Assembly: GCA_016219965.1 (NCBI GenBank)
Contig: JACRJM010000009.1
Span: 76,553-140,552 of the forward strand
Length of the DNA: 64,000 nucleotides
Direction: 5' to 3'
DNA from: Candidatus Schekmanbacteria bacterium
Lineage (GTDB): Bacteria; Schekmanbacteria; GWA2-38-11; J061
The notes below the pieces were generated by a model, which saw only the letters and a list, made by a program, of their open reading frames with translations, did not search any database and had not been told where the DNA came from. The position numbers and the translations under genes were made by a program. Positions 16,334 to 24,927 of the stretch are shown here, in pieces (position 1 is the stretch's first letter; the number at the start of each line of letters is the position of its first letter).

Positions 16334-17274
16334 CTTTTTTCCTTTATATACCTGAAGACAGATTCTGCAGCTATGGAACCTTCGCCGCTTGCTGTGATAA
16401 GAAGCTTCAATTTCTCCGGATAGGAAACTATATCGCCGCAGGCGAATATTCCTTCAACTGATGTCTTCATTTCCCTGTCAACGCATATGCCGTTTTTGTC
16501 AACCTGGATCCCCCACTTTTTGATTTTTGTGAAATTAGGGACCATTCCTATGTTTATTACGACCATGTCGGACTCAATCTTTTCATAAGATTTATTGGTC
16601 CGGTCGCATAGGATTACCTGCTCAACATGTTCGCAGCCAAGTATCTCTTTGACTTCAGTGTTAAACTTTATATTGATCGGAGAGTTCTTGACTGCATCAA
16701 TGTAGAATTCGTATGCCTCGAATTGACTGCCTCTGTGGACTAAGGTCACTTTTTCGGCAAAGTCGGCTATGGTGATGGCGGCTTCAAGAGAGCTGTTTCC
16801 ACCGCCGCCGCAAACGACCTTTCTTTCCCGCGCTTCTTTAATTGATGGGATGCCATAAAGAATACCTTTTCCCTGAAAATCATTTTCTCCTATTACGCCA
16901 AGGAGACGCGGGGTAAAAACACCTGCACCCATAGCGAGGATTACTGATTTTGTCTGATATTTGCCAAGAGATGTTGCTACTGTAAAAAGTTCTCCGTTCC
17001 GTTTTATATCATCAAGTTTTTCATTGGAATGTACTTCTACCCCCATGGATTTAACCTGCCGTAACATGTTCATGGCAAGCTCGCGGGCAGGTATTTCACT
17101 GAAGGCAGGATAGTCTTTTACAGGCTTTGACGGGTAAACCGATATCATCTGCCCGCCCCCCTGCTTCTGCTCGATAAGGAGGATGTTTAGGTCCCTCATC
17201 CTGCAAAAGATGGCAGCAGCAATTCCTCCTGCACCTGCACCGGCTATGATGACATCGAAGGGTTTGGTATCCAT
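16330..17274 (-). CDS. Ferredoxin/thioredoxin reductase-like FAD oxidoreductase
   Basis: 314 residues. FAD-binding GAGAGGIAAAIF at the N-terminus, ATG-like motif ILAMGAGVF near residue 115, second nucleotide motif CGGGGNSSLEAAI near 154, and the FAD-closing IFACGDIV near 280. The redox CxxC of thioredoxin reductases is missing, which points to the ferredoxin-NADP reductase subgroup (YumC-like). It would pass electrons between NAD(P)H and ferredoxin or a similar carrier; the partner is unknown. Its stop meets the stop region of the convergent kinase gene. It could supply reduced ferredoxin to the bilin-reductase-like protein at 20.3 kb, but that is only a thought. Confidence 0.82.
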   Translation of the reverse strand: MDTKPFDVIIAGAGAGGIAAAIFCRMRDLNILLIEQKQGGGQMISVYPSKPVKDYPAFSEIPARELAMNMLRQVKSMGVEVHSNEKLDDIKRNGELFTVATSLGKYQTKSVILAMGAGVFTPRLLGVIGENDFQGKGILYGIPSIKEARERKVVCGGGGNSSLEAAITIADFAEKVTLVHRGSQFEAYEFYIDAVKNSPINIKFNTEVKEILGCEHVEQVILCDRTNKSYEKIESDMVVINIGMVPNFTKIKKWGIQVDKNGICVDREMKTSVEGIFACGDIVSYPEKLKLLITASGEGSIAAESVFRYIKEKS

Positions 17275-17318
17275 TTTTTTATTGTAACATGGAAATGCTG
17301 TATGACGTATTCAAAAAA

Positions 17319-17345
17319 AAGAGGGTGTAAAAATTACACCCTCTT
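17319..17345 (-). terminator. Rho-independent terminator after the IPT-like gene
   Basis: Perfect 12-bp stem AAGAGGGTGTAA / TTACACCCTCTT with a three-base loop. On the minus strand it is followed by a run of T (forward AAAAAAAA at 17313-17320). It lies 25 bases past the stop of the IPT-like gene and isolates it from the reductase gene. Confidence 0.9.
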
Positions 17346-17369
17346 TCAGATTTATTTTCTTATTAATTA

Positions 17370-18101
17370 TTATTTTACAACTCTAAATCCGTTCTTCATC
17401 TTGGCACATCCATCTTTATCCTGTCCACTAATATAAACATATACATCGTACTTCGTAGCAATAGCATCAGTGTATACTGAAACCAACGCGGTAAATGAAT
17501 TGTTTGTTATAGTCTGCGTCATTACAGTAGGCGGCGGACATGCATCGATAGATGTTTCCTCCCCATTCTTAGTTATATATTTATATATATAAACAAAAAT
17601 CTCACTGCCTTTTAAATTCTTGCCTTTTACTTTAATCTTTTTTGTTGCTCCCCTTTTTAGTTTGTTTGGCTTTATGCTTATTATTTTAGACTCATTCCTA
17701 TTTGGGACCAGATTTAACACGTTTGCTTTTTTTGCTACATTTACAGTATTAGTGTACGGCCCTGTTTGAAGGAATAGATCATAACTTCCTGTCTCTGAGC
17801 ATGCTGACGTATTTAGTGTTCCTGATATTTCAGTTGGTGTCGGATTAAAAAAATAACTATAAAAATAATCGCCGTTTTTACCTTCTCCATGTTTGCGGAA
17901 TACAACGGATTCATTTACTTGGTCAAGATTTGTACCTGATATTGTAATTTGTGCCTGATCTCCCCGTTTAACATTTTTGCTTGGCTTTATAACGACTTTA
18001 TCAATTGTTGGTTTGTCAGCAGCATAAGCTGATGAAACTGCAGTAAACAATACAATCATGAATATACCTAAAATTCGTCTTGTTAAAATTTTCATCTTCA
18101 T
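17370..18101 (-). CDS. Secreted IPT/TIG-like beta-sandwich protein
   Basis: 243 residues from the ATG at 18101, chosen because AGAGGGGGG lies just upstream; an earlier start would put this site inside the gene. Signal peptide MKMKILTRRILGIFMIVLFT ending AVSSAYA-AD. The mature part has two similar halves: KPTIDKVVIKPSKNVKRGDQ with ISGTNL, and ESKIISIKPNKLKRGATKKI with VKGKNL. Such G(T/K)NL strands mark IPT/TIG immunoglobulin-like domains. There are no enzyme motifs; it is likely a surface or periplasmic structural or binding protein. It has its own terminator and about 250 bases of upstream sequence without a gene, so it is probably monocistronic. Confidence 0.75.
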   Translation of the reverse strand: MKMKILTRRILGIFMIVLFTAVSSAYAADKPTIDKVVIKPSKNVKRGDQAQITISGTNLDQVNESVVFRKHGEGKNGDYFYSYFFNPTPTEISGTLNTSACSETGSYDLFLQTGPYTNTVNVAKKANVLNLVPNRNESKIISIKPNKLKRGATKKIKVKGKNLKGSEIFVYIYKYITKNGEETSIDACPPPTVMTQTITNNSFTALVSVYTDAIATKYDVYVYISGQDKDGCAKMKNGFRVVK

Positions 18102-18349
18102 TTCATTACCCCCCTCTTGGTTTTTATTTACAGGCAATTTAACGATTTTCTTTTAATATACATATGACTTTTGTAAAATCAAATTATATTTGGTAAATTT
18201 TTGGTAAAAACTTTATTGAGTTATCCAAAACTGGAAACAGTTCCAAATCTCATTGACAGATTAAAACTTTCCCCATATAAAAAAATTATCAGTAACAATG
18301 AATCATATCCTTAAGTTAGTTGTTAACATATGGAAGGAGAATGGTAATC

Positions 18350-18913
18350 ATGGATAAAATTGATCTTGGCCAGACCTTTGAAGAGCGCCAGGTAGGGATA
18401 AGAGGGAATATTCAAAAAATGGGTATCCCTCTCAGGGATTTAAATAAAAAAGAGCTTGAAAATGAAATAAAAAAGTTTTTAAAAAGAAAGCAGTGTCTTT
18501 CTCTTGCCACGGTCAGCCCTGACGGTGTTCCGCGCATAAGCCTCCTTGATTATCAGAGTGAAGGGCTTGATATAATAATGGCAAGCGAGGGGGGTGAGAA
18601 ATTCAGGAACCTTCATTATTCAAGAAAAGTTGCCATATCAATAGGATTCTCCGATGGTACTGCCCCTTCTGAATACGGGCTTACAGTTCAGGGCGAAGCG
18701 GAAATCTATAAAGCTCCTGACCCGCGTTATCTTCAGTGCATGATGAAGATGAAACCTTTCCTTGAGGAATGGGCCAAGGCAGTGACGAAGATTTCTATAG
18801 ATCAGGCCATAAAAAAAGCATTCACCGTAAGGGCCATAAAAGTTTCTCCTTTAAAAATGATATACATGAATATCCCTGAGGGAGTCCCACTTCTGAGCTG
18901 GGAAAGAGATTAA
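18350..18913 (+). CDS. Pyridoxamine-phosphate-oxidase-like FMN split-barrel protein
   Basis: 187 residues from ATG 18350, which has AAGGAGA ten bases upstream; two earlier in-frame starts at 18320 and 18341 are less well placed. The split-barrel core is QCLSLATVSPDGVPRISLLD (about residues 46-65), then LDIIMASEGGEKFRNLHYSRKVAISIGF and VQGEAEIYKAPD. These proteins bind FMN, F420 or heme; some, such as HugZ, degrade heme. Which ligand applies is not shown. It is 12 bases from a B12 radical SAM gene and in the same run as a bilin-reductase-like gene, so a tetrapyrrole role is worth considering. A second split-barrel gene is at 26.5 kb. Confidence 0.8.
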   Translation: MDKIDLGQTFEERQVGIRGNIQKMGIPLRDLNKKELENEIKKFLKRKQCLSLATVSPDGVPRISLLDYQSEGLDIIMASEGGEKFRNLHYSRKVAISIGFSDGTAPSEYGLTVQGEAEIYKAPDPRYLQCMMKMKPFLEEWAKAVTKISIDQAIKKAFTVRAIKVSPLKMIYMNIPEGVPLLSWERD

Positions 18914-18925
18914 ACTATCAGAGAT

Positions 18926-20278
18926 TTGAAAACCGGTAAAAAAATACTCCTCGTAAATCCCTGGATATACGATTTCGCTGCATTTGACATGTGGATGAAG
19001 CCAATTGGGCTTCTTTACATATCATCATTTCTTAAATCAACCGGATATGATGTGTCTCTCATTGATTGTCTTGACCGCGGAGACCTTGACCTTCTTTCGT
19101 TCCGTGGGCTTCAAAAGCGGCAAGATAAATATTTTGGATGCGGGAACTTTTACAGGGAGATAGCAGAAAAACCGCAATGTCTCGCCGATGTGCCAAGGAA
19201 TTACTGCCGCTACGGAATGCCTCCTGAGGTTTTTAAAAAAAAGCTAAGCTCGGTGCCAAAACCTGATTTTGTTCTTGTGACTTCAGTCATGACTTACTGG
19301 TATCCGGGGGTTCAGCATGCAATCAAAATGATAAGGGAGTGTTTCCCGGATACTAAAATTCTGTTAGGAGGTATTTATGCAACCCTATGTCCTGAACATG
19401 CAGCAGCAAATTCAGGGGCTGACGTAATATACAAAGGACGAGGGTTGAATAGGCTTATCTCAATATTGAATGGCGATTTAACGCCTGATAAAATAGAGAG
19501 CGATGAGTGGCTTTTTGCAGGGGAACTTCCATATCCGGATTTTTCAGATTATCATAATTGCGATTATTTCTGCATAATGACATCGCAGGGGTGCCCGTTC
19601 AATTGCGCTTATTGTGCTTCAGGACTTCTTGATGGTAAATATATCCAGAGGGATTACAATGATGTTTTAAAGGAGATTGAACTCCAGATTGAAAGTACAG
19701 GTGCGTCCAACCTTGCTTTTTATGATGATGCACTTCTGGTCAATGCAGAGGGACATTTTGAAAAGATATTGGATGGGATTATTGAAAGAGGGATACGCAT
19801 CAGCCTCCATGCGCCGAATGGACTTCATCCAAGATTTATTACAGAAAATATCGCTGAAAAAATGAAAAAGGCAAAGTTTGAGACTTTAAGGTTGAGTCTT
19901 GAGACTTCTAATCCTGAAAGACAGGAAAGCACGGGAGGAAAGGTAAAAAGTGAGGAGTATGCTGCGGCAGTTAATATCCTGAAGTGTGCGGGCTTTACTA
20001 AAGATAATATGGGGACTTATGTTTTTTTTGGTATTCCAGGGCAGCCGCTAAGTGAAGTAGAAGAGAGTATAAGTTTTGTGAAAGCTGCCGGAAGCAGCGT
20101 TAATCTTGTGGAGTATTCGCCTATTCCCGGAACTGTTATGTGGAATGAACTTGTAAAAAACGGGGTAATTGTGCAGGATATGGATCCTGTGCTTCAAAAT
20201 AATTCAGTGTTTTTCAGGAAATTCTCCGGAATAACTGAAAACGCGCTTCAGCGGCTTAAGGGAATGTCTAAAGAGTAA
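18926..20278 (+). CDS. B12-binding radical SAM enzyme (BchE-like)
   Basis: 450 residues from a TTG at 18926. The N-terminal cobalamin domain starts KKILLVNPWIYDFAAFDMWM and includes LLGGIYATLCPEHAAANS near 150-168, without the DxHxxG base ligand, as is normal for this class. The radical SAM cluster motif is SQGCPFNCAYC near 225; the barrel continues LAFYDDALLVN, LRLSLETSNPERQ and FFGIPGQP. It would use SAM and cobalamin for methyl transfer or for oxidation/cyclisation, as BchE does on porphyrin. Only six bases separate it from the bilin-reductase-like gene downstream, so they probably work together. Substrate not established. Confidence 0.88.
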   Translation: MKTGKKILLVNPWIYDFAAFDMWMKPIGLLYISSFLKSTGYDVSLIDCLDRGDLDLLSFRGLQKRQDKYFGCGNFYREIAEKPQCLADVPRNYCRYGMPPEVFKKKLSSVPKPDFVLVTSVMTYWYPGVQHAIKMIRECFPDTKILLGGIYATLCPEHAAANSGADVIYKGRGLNRLISILNGDLTPDKIESDEWLFAGELPYPDFSDYHNCDYFCIMTSQGCPFNCAYCASGLLDGKYIQRDYNDVLKEIELQIESTGASNLAFYDDALLVNAEGHFEKILDGIIERGIRISLHAPNGLHPRFITENIAEKMKKAKFETLRLSLETSNPERQESTGGKVKSEEYAAAVNILKCAGFTKDNMGTYVFFGIPGQPLSEVEESISFVKAAGSSVNLVEYSPIPGTVMWNELVKNGVIVQDMDPVLQNNSVFFRKFSGITENALQRLKGMSKE

Positions 20279-20284
20279 GCTATA

Positions 20285-20968
20285 ATGAAACAACGGAACA
20301 TCAATTTCAATGAAACATTGCTTTCTTTTTTAAAAGGAAGAGAGTCCCTTTCAGAGATTAATATTGAGAGGAAAATAAAGACTTATGATAATGCCTTCGT
20401 CCATATTGAAAACAGGGCATTCTCCGGAGGGAATATAGGAAAACTTTCTATCTCTGATATTAAGATCGCAGGGATTGCTGATGCATCAATAGGGATTATT
20501 CGTCCGGCGCAAAGTATCAAAGCGCCATTATTCGTTGCAGAAAAGCTTGATTTACTTTCTTTGTCACGTCTTATCATTGATATTCCCCATACTTCAAATG
20601 ACAGTGGATTTGATTCTAAGCGTTTAGATGGGATTGCTGACATTTCAAAGGAACTTTCAATTATTCCGAGAAAGAACATTATTGTAGAAAGCACTTCACA
20701 TAATCCATTTTCTCCATACTGCTTTAAAGGGATATTTTTCCGTCATCACAGGTTTGCCACAGGGACAGCAATAAGAAGATATATCTCATGGTGGGATTTG
20801 TGTCTTTCTGCTGCGGACAGATCTGATGAAGGCGCTGTTTGTGATGCAAACTCTTTTAGCGGAGAGTTTAAAAATAATTATGTGTCGTCCAGTCTGGTAT
20901 TAAGACTAATTGGCGCAGTAATTGATGATGAATGGAAAAATGATTACATCAATGGATTCCTTTTCTAA
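20285..20968 (+). CDS. Ferredoxin-dependent bilin reductase-like protein with altered active site
   Basis: 227 residues. From Ile41 (IENRAF) to Glu86 it aligns without gaps to the cyanobacterial PcyA sequence as I remember it: IENR+aromatic, a shared Lys, Pro at 74 and 81, then PLF. It continues with IIDIPHTS in place of IADLSPT. FSPYCF matches FSEYCLF, and the C-terminal DEWKNDYINGFLF matches EAWAERYMSQVLF. This is good evidence for the FDBR fold, which reduces biliverdin-type linear tetrapyrroles with ferredoxin electrons. The PcyA residues Glu76, His88 and Asp105 fall on Ser57, Ile69 and Glu86, so chemistry or substrate may differ. No heme oxygenase of the usual type is visible. It ends a short operon with a B12 radical SAM gene. 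The alignment is by hand and from memory. Confidence 0.6.
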   Translation: MKQRNINFNETLLSFLKGRESLSEINIERKIKTYDNAFVHIENRAFSGGNIGKLSISDIKIAGIADASIGIIRPAQSIKAPLFVAEKLDLLSLSRLIIDIPHTSNDSGFDSKRLDGIADISKELSIIPRKNIIVESTSHNPFSPYCFKGIFFRHHRFATGTAIRRYISWWDLCLSAADRSDEGAVCDANSFSGEFKNNYVSSSLVLRLIGAVIDDEWKNDYINGFLF

Positions 20969-20980
20969 ATAAGATAAGAA

Positions 20981-21016
20981 GAGGGGACAATGCAGGATGA
21001 AAATGCATGACCCCTC
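20981..21016 (+). terminator. Possible terminator of the bilin-reductase-like operon
   Basis: Hairpin GAGGGG...CCCCTC with an inner ATGCA/TGCAT pair, 12 bases after the stop. The T run comes only some 15-20 bases later (TATTTTTT, inside the next gene's 3' end), so it is imperfect as an intrinsic terminator. Confidence 0.4.
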
Positions 21017-21031
21017 AGAGAAGTAAATTTA

Positions 21032-21361
21032 CTATTTTTTTTCTTCCTTTTTCTTTTCAACGACAGGAGACATCTCTTTGCATATTGCTCCCTGATCTGA
21101 TTCTATATATTTGCAGAGGACTTTGTCTCCGACCTTAAGGGCAGATATATCTTTTTTCTCGCCGTTTATCTTGATGTCTGTTTCTGATGTTACTGTGCAG
21201 GTATGTTCCCCTCTTGACCCTTTAATTTCAACTTTGCCGCTCTTTGTATCAATGGACTGAATGTTGCCTGTAAGCTGGTGTTCCTTTTGGGCTGCCATAA
21301 CCGGTGATAATAAGGATAAGACGAGAATGGCAGCTAATGATAACAAGGCAAACCGTTTCAT
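21032..21361 (-). CDS. Small secreted OB-like protein
   Basis: 109 residues with a signal peptide ending SLLSPVMA-AQ. The mature part reads HQLTGNIQSIDTKSGKVEIKG, then TVTSETDIKINGEKKDISALKVGDKVLCKY: a small beta-barrel of the kind seen in DUF5666 or CusF-like periplasmic proteins. It lacks the Met/His/Trp copper ligands of CusF. The C-terminal tail is Lys/Glu-rich. AGGAGGTGA stands before the ATG. Function unknown; perhaps metal or ligand binding. Confidence 0.7.
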   Translation of the reverse strand: MKRFALLSLAAILVLSLLSPVMAAQKEHQLTGNIQSIDTKSGKVEIKGSRGEHTCTVTSETDIKINGEKKDISALKVGDKVLCKYIESDQGAICKEMSPVVEKKKEEKK

Positions 21362-21460
21362 GAGTAATCACCTCCTTTCCTGGTTTTGCCTTTATTATCA
21401 TATTGCTAATTTATGTCAATATTAAATAATTATATATTTATTTAGCATTTATTGACAAAT

Positions 21461-21496
21461 AAAAAACCCTCTCCCGCTGGGACGAGAGAGGGTTTT
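21461..21496 (-). terminator. Rho-independent terminator after the SDR gene
   Basis: Stem AAAACCCTCTC / GAGAGGGTTTT of 11 bp with a loop of about a dozen bases. The A run at 21461-21466 becomes a T run on the minus strand. It lies 18 bases past the SDR stop. Confidence 0.85.
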
Positions 21497-21513
21497 CGTT
21501 AAGAATGAGTTAA

Positions 21514-22308
21514 TTAATGCGTTTCAAGCCCGCCGCATACATTGATAACCTGTCCTGTTACATATTCTGCGGAATCGCTTGCAAGGAAGGTTGCGACTTT
21601 TGCGATATCATCAGGTTCACCTATTCTTCTTTTCATAAGCCTTCCTGTTGCAATCATGATACCTGCAAGGTCAGTCATTGTGATCTTGCCCTGTGATGCC
21701 ATACGGTTATCGAGAGTTTCAAGCATGGGAGTTGAGATAAGACCCGGGCAGATGCAGTTTACATTAATCCCGTATTCTCCAAGATCAAGAGCAGAGCAGA
21801 CTGTTAAAGTATTTACTGCCGCCTTTGCAGAGGCATAGGCCGAGCAGTGTATTGGAGGTGTCTTTGATGTTATGGATGAGATATTGATTATCTTTCCTGC
21901 TATTTCTTTTTCTATCATGGCCTTTGCAACTTCACGTGTCATAATGAATACGCTTCTTGTATTGATGGAATATATCTCATCCCATGCCTCATTAGTAATA
22001 TCGAGCAGTGCTCCTCCTTCTCCTTCAATGGCGGCGTTGTTTACCAGTATGTCTATTCTTCCCCACTTTGAAAGCACTTCGCTGATTATTCTTTTTATGT
22101 CTTCCGGACTGCTCACATCCCCCTGTATCGCGATTCCCTCTCTCCCCTCGGCTTTTATAGAGCTTATGGTGTGCTCGAGCTTTTCAAGACGCCTCCCTGT
22201 TACTGCGACTTTAGCTCCCTCCTTTGCATAGCGAATGGCAATTCCTTTTCCTATTCCTGTCCCGCCTCCTGTCACAATAGCTACTTTGTTTTCCAATATC
22301 CCTGACAT
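21514..22308 (-). CDS. Short-chain dehydrogenase/reductase
   Basis: 264 residues of a classical SDR. Cofactor motif TGGGTGIG at about 14-21, GDVSS near 64, NNAA near 91, catalytic Ser in NISSITSKT, Tyr and Lys in SAYASAKAA near 158, and the late PGLISTPM. The Arg residues after the second strand (TGRRLEKL) suggest NADP preference. Substrate unknown: similar enzymes act on 3-oxoacyl groups, sugars or alcohols. It is a single gene with its own terminator, divergent from the DUF362 gene. Confidence 0.9.
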   Translation of the reverse strand: MSGILENKVAIVTGGGTGIGKGIAIRYAKEGAKVAVTGRRLEKLEHTISSIKAEGREGIAIQGDVSSPEDIKRIISEVLSKWGRIDILVNNAAIEGEGGALLDITNEAWDEIYSINTRSVFIMTREVAKAMIEKEIAGKIINISSITSKTPPIHCSAYASAKAAVNTLTVCSALDLGEYGINVNCICPGLISTPMLETLDNRMASQGKITMTDLAGIMIATGRLMKRRIGEPDDIAKVATFLASDSAEYVTGQVINVCGGLETH

Positions 22309-22427
22309 CTCATTATCTCCTTGTAATAAAATCCTTTGAATGGTTTCTTTTTTTGTATTAGGTTGATTTATATAATTAGGTTATGAACTTTAATCAAGCA
22401 GTTTAGTTTCTATATGGAGGATTCCGG

Positions 22428-23492
22428 ATGGCAGGAAAAGAAAGGAATTTGTTATATAGTTTACTTGCTGATAAGAACTTTTCGCGAAGGACATTTCTCA
22501 AAGGTGCTTCTTTAACTTATTTAGGGCTCATGGCAGGGGATAATATCTTTGCCGGCGAGCTTTCTTTACCGCAGTCCATTGTAGGTGTTGCAAGGGGGGC
22601 AAGTGTAAAAGAATCTCTAAGGAAAGCGATTGAACTTTCCGGAGGTCTTGATTTTATAAAGCCCGGAGACAGGGTGCTTTTAAAACCAAATAATAATGCC
22701 AGCACCCCGTGGCCCGGAAGCACTAATCCTGAAGTGGTGTTCGAGATGGTGCAGTTGGTGAGGGAGAAGGACCCTTCACGCATCATTGTGTCAGACCGTT
22801 CCACAATGGCCCTTGATACTCTTAAATGTATGAAGGGCTCTAAGATATATGATGCGGCAATGGATGCTAAGGCAGAAGTAATAACCGGAGAACAAAGACC
22901 TTATAAAAAAGTTAAACCTGCTTTAGCCGTGACATGGCCGGAAGGCTTCAGCGTTTCAGGGGTTCTTGACGAGGTTGACCATGTCATTAACATTCCGCAG
23001 CCAAAAGTCCACTGGATTACAGGTTACACCATGGGGTTTAAGAACTATGTGGGACTCATAGATGTGCCTGACAGGATGAAATTCCTCCATAAAGGGCTTG
23101 AATGGAAGACTGTGGGAAATGATGTGAAACCCTATCAGCCTATCGAGCCAATATCGAAGATGATTCCGGAAATAAGCCTTGCCGTGAAAACATCGCTTAC
23201 AGTTATGGATGCCACGAAGTCTATAGTTGAGGGGAATTCCTCGGAAGGGGAAACAAAAAATCCCGGAATCATTATCGCATCAAGAGACCAGCTAGCCGTT
23301 GATGTGACAGGACTTGCGCTGATGAAATATATAGGTGCGACAAAGTTCATTCAGGACACTCCTGTATGGGAACAGCTTCAGATAAAGCGTGCTGTCGAGC
23401 TTGGGCTTGGAGCAAAGGATGCTTCAATGATTGATATTAGAGCTAGCGGTGTAGATGAGATTGATTCCATAAGAAAAATAATTTTAAGTTAA
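22428..23492 (+). CDS. Tat-exported DUF362 protein
   Basis: 354 residues. The N-terminus has a twin-arginine signal (FSRRTFLKGASLTYLGLMAG), so it is folded, and probably loaded with cofactor, before export. The body has DUF362 features: RVLLKPNNNASTPWPGSTNP near 82-101, the conserved IIVSDRSTM, and later MDATKSIVEG and SRDQLAVDVTGLALM. There is no C-terminal ferredoxin domain. Function of the family is not settled. TGGAGG precedes the ATG. It leads a short run with a methyltransferase (12-base gap) and an isochorismatase-like gene. Confidence 0.85.
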   Translation: MAGKERNLLYSLLADKNFSRRTFLKGASLTYLGLMAGDNIFAGELSLPQSIVGVARGASVKESLRKAIELSGGLDFIKPGDRVLLKPNNNASTPWPGSTNPEVVFEMVQLVREKDPSRIIVSDRSTMALDTLKCMKGSKIYDAAMDAKAEVITGEQRPYKKVKPALAVTWPEGFSVSGVLDEVDHVINIPQPKVHWITGYTMGFKNYVGLIDVPDRMKFLHKGLEWKTVGNDVKPYQPIEPISKMIPEISLAVKTSLTVMDATKSIVEGNSSEGETKNPGIIIASRDQLAVDVTGLALMKYIGATKFIQDTPVWEQLQIKRAVELGLGAKDASMIDIRASGVDEIDSIRKIILS

Positions 23493-23504
23493 AAGGATGA
23501 TTTT

Positions 23505-24365
23505 ATGGATCTGAACAAAGTTAAATCTGAGCTGGCAGGAGTAGAAAAAGGTTACACTGATTTTATAAAGAGCTATTTTGAAAACTGGGAAGTATGGGGC
23601 AATGCCTCAGAAAGGGTTTATCAGGGTGAAGATGTAAGCGAATCTGAGATACCAAAAGCCTTTCACACTGAGATGAAGATGATGAAGATGATCCTTAAGA
23701 TGGAAGCTGCCGGCGAATTCGACTGGAACAATCCTGGCGTAAGGAAGATGTTTTCAGAATTTTCACAAAGTCCCTTCTATACGTATTTTGGTGATACTGT
23801 AGTTGAAATAGCATTCAGGCTTGCAAAACTTATCGGTGCCGGGAGCATGATTGAAATCGGGGCAGGGAGCGGCAACCTCACGAGAAAAATGGTGAACCTC
23901 ATGAAGAAGAACGATAATTTTTATCCCCTTCTTCTTACTGACAACAAACCTATAGTTCTTGAACAGCCGGAAAATATAATGAAGGAAAGCGGATTCGAAA
24001 ATATAAAATCAGTTATATGGGATATATCAAATAAACCATCTCAAGATATCAAATCATTTCTTAAATCACCGGTTGTCTGTTACGAGCGCTACACGGTTAC
24101 TTATACTAGTCCGGCTGTAATCAGGAATATTGCCGAAGTAGCGGATATACTGGTAATGGGAGACTGGCTTTGCAATACAGATCAGGTTTTCGGCTATGAC
24201 AAGGTTTTCAGCAAGATAGGAGCGAAACGAATTCTCTTTTCTGATGTTAAAAAAGAACTTGATAAGTTTTATTCCCATTATTACTTTTTTGACAAAGCTG
24301 CTCAGGATGCCATTAAAAGCCCATATACTGGACTTATGATTGCCATTAAAGACGACAGGAGATAA
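23505..24365 (+). CDS. SAM-dependent methyltransferase
   Basis: 286 residues. A helical N-terminal part of about 110 residues precedes a class I methyltransferase core with motif I MIEIGAGSGNLTRKM near 118-132. LLLTDNKPIVLEQPEN covers the acidic residue of motif II, and VIWDISNKP motif III. The N-terminal segment resembles the dimerisation region of methyltransferases that act on small metabolites. Acceptor unknown. It is one base from the next gene (stop TAA, then ATG), so the two are probably co-translated. Confidence 0.8.
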   Translation: MDLNKVKSELAGVEKGYTDFIKSYFENWEVWGNASERVYQGEDVSESEIPKAFHTEMKMMKMILKMEAAGEFDWNNPGVRKMFSEFSQSPFYTYFGDTVVEIAFRLAKLIGAGSMIEIGAGSGNLTRKMVNLMKKNDNFYPLLLTDNKPIVLEQPENIMKESGFENIKSVIWDISNKPSQDIKSFLKSPVVCYERYTVTYTSPAVIRNIAEVADILVMGDWLCNTDQVFGYDKVFSKIGAKRILFSDVKKELDKFYSHYYFFDKAAQDAIKSPYTGLMIAIKDDRR

Positions 24366-24366
24366 T

Positions 24367-24924
24367 ATGCCTGAGAATAATTTTCTTGGCAGAGATGATT
24401 CTGCTCTAATTATAATAGACGTGCAGGAAAAGCTTTTCCCCTATGTCCTTGACCAGTTGAACCTCCAGAGAAAAATAGAGATGCTCGCAAAGACTGCCGG
24501 GCTTTTAAAACTTCCTATGATTTTGACCGAGCATTATCCAAAGGGGTTGGGAAAAACAATCCCTGCAATAGCTAACCTTATAAACAGTGCGGTTAAAATT
24601 GAAAAAACATCCTTTGGCTGCTGCGGGGACAGCGGATTTAATGATGCACTTAAAAAAAGCGGCAAACAAAAATTAATAATATCAGGTATTGAAGCCCACA
24701 TCTGCGTAGCCCAGACTGCAATAGGGCTTAAAAATAAAGGCTTTGATGTTTATCTTGCCGCCGATGCCATAAGCTCAAGGGATAGATTCGATATGCAGAT
24801 TGCAATTGAGAGAATGCGGCGTGAAGGGATAGTTATTACGACTACCGAGGCTGTAATGTATGAGTTGATGCAGGATGCCTCGGACCCGCTGTTTAAGGAA
24901 TTCCTGAAGATAGTAAAGGAATGA
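24367..24924 (+). CDS. Isochorismatase-family hydrolase
   Basis: 185 residues from ATG 24367, preferred to an earlier in-frame start inside the previous gene; GGAGA lies five bases upstream. The catalytic triad is recognisable: Asp in ALIIIDVQEKLF near residue 17, Lys in the LTEHYPKGLGKT segment, and Cys in ISGIEAHICVAQTAIGL near 113. The form with IEAHICV is that of the YcaC/isochorismatase-like amidohydrolases rather than true siderophore isochorismatase. Substrate unknown. Confidence 0.87.
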   Translation: MPENNFLGRDDSALIIIDVQEKLFPYVLDQLNLQRKIEMLAKTAGLLKLPMILTEHYPKGLGKTIPAIANLINSAVKIEKTSFGCCGDSGFNDALKKSGKQKLIISGIEAHICVAQTAIGLKNKGFDVYLAADAISSRDRFDMQIAIERMRREGIVITTTEAVMYELMQDASDPLFKEFLKIVKE

Positions 24925-24927
24925 TGA

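Noticed and set aside
18232-18245. Inverted repeat TGGAA-ACAG-TTCCA between divergent genes
   Set aside because: Five-base arms occur by chance; no second copy or regulator gene nearby supports an operator.
18102-18349. Cobalamin or SAM riboswitch before the B12 radical SAM operon
   Set aside because: I find no B12-box-like or SAM-box-like conserved sequence in the leader or before 39.8 kb.
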